This document shows positions 63,248-64,000 of a stretch of DNA of 64,000 nucleotides, piece after piece. Positions within the stretch are counted from its first letter, which is position 1; every line of letters starts with the position of its first letter. Position numbers and translations under genes: made by a program. A model generated the notes under the pieces. It was not told the DNA's origin. It saw only the letters and a list, made by a program, of their open reading frames with translations, and searched no databases. The DNA is from Taeniopygia guttata (Eukaryota > Chordata > Aves > Passeriformes > Estrildidae): contig NC_133063.1 of assembly GCF_048771995.1 (NCBI RefSeq), positions 11,266,063 through 11,330,062 of the forward strand, given 5' to 3'.

Positions 63248-64000
<753 letters not shown>

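Overview
The window looks like bird nuclear DNA. It is AT-rich and gene-poor, with one sharp GC-rich CpG island, long introns, several CR1 LINE fragments (the dominant avian retrotransposon) and LTRs that resemble common avian endogenous-retrovirus LTR families. The only host gene I can support is AUH (methylglutaconyl-CoA hydratase / AU-rich-element RNA-binding protein), on the + strand. AUH lies on human 9q, and much of human chromosome 9 corresponds to the avian Z, so a Z-chromosome origin is likely, though this is inference.

Layout. Positions 1-5870 are upstream intergenic DNA with no recognisable gene. A CR1 fragment in minus orientation (about 5874-6471) runs into the AUH CpG island and promoter (about 6320-7110). 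The CDS starts at 6652. Five coding exons are present: 6652-6883, 15862-15929, 16027-16114, 47783-47869 and 63267-63359. All have GT/AG borders, and the phases join without error into 189 complete codons plus one base. They encode the mitochondrial presequence, the complete AU-RNA-binding 'lysine comb' helix, both halves of the oxyanion-hole architecture and the first catalytic glutamate of the crotonase fold. The second catalytic glutamate and the C-terminal half lie beyond the window. Introns are about 9.0 kb, 97 bp, 31.7 kb, 15.4 kb and at least 0.64 kb.

The introns hold most of the unusual structure. Intron 1 has two CR1 copies in opposite orientation that share a 240-bp block differing at only 3 positions, although their flanks are clearly diverged; this suggests gene conversion. 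Intron 3 holds a repeat cluster at about 22.5-42.5 kb: avian ERV LTRs in both orientations (two with plausible 5-bp target duplications), an old 1.5-kb CR1, a GC-rich insert ending in a protein-kinase glycine-loop-like remnant, and an ERV 3' end (envelope transmembrane remnant, polypurine tract, LTR). Intron 4 holds two more CR1 copies and a perfect 22-bp stem hairpin.

I found no CRISPR array, bacterial-type operon, tRNA or rRNA, and no clear second protein-coding gene. Open frames longer than 60 codons outside the AUH exons mostly fall inside repeats or the CpG island, or are chance frames. I do not see a new biological system. The best leads are the conversion patch, the CR1-promoter junction, the kinase-like insert and the hairpin.
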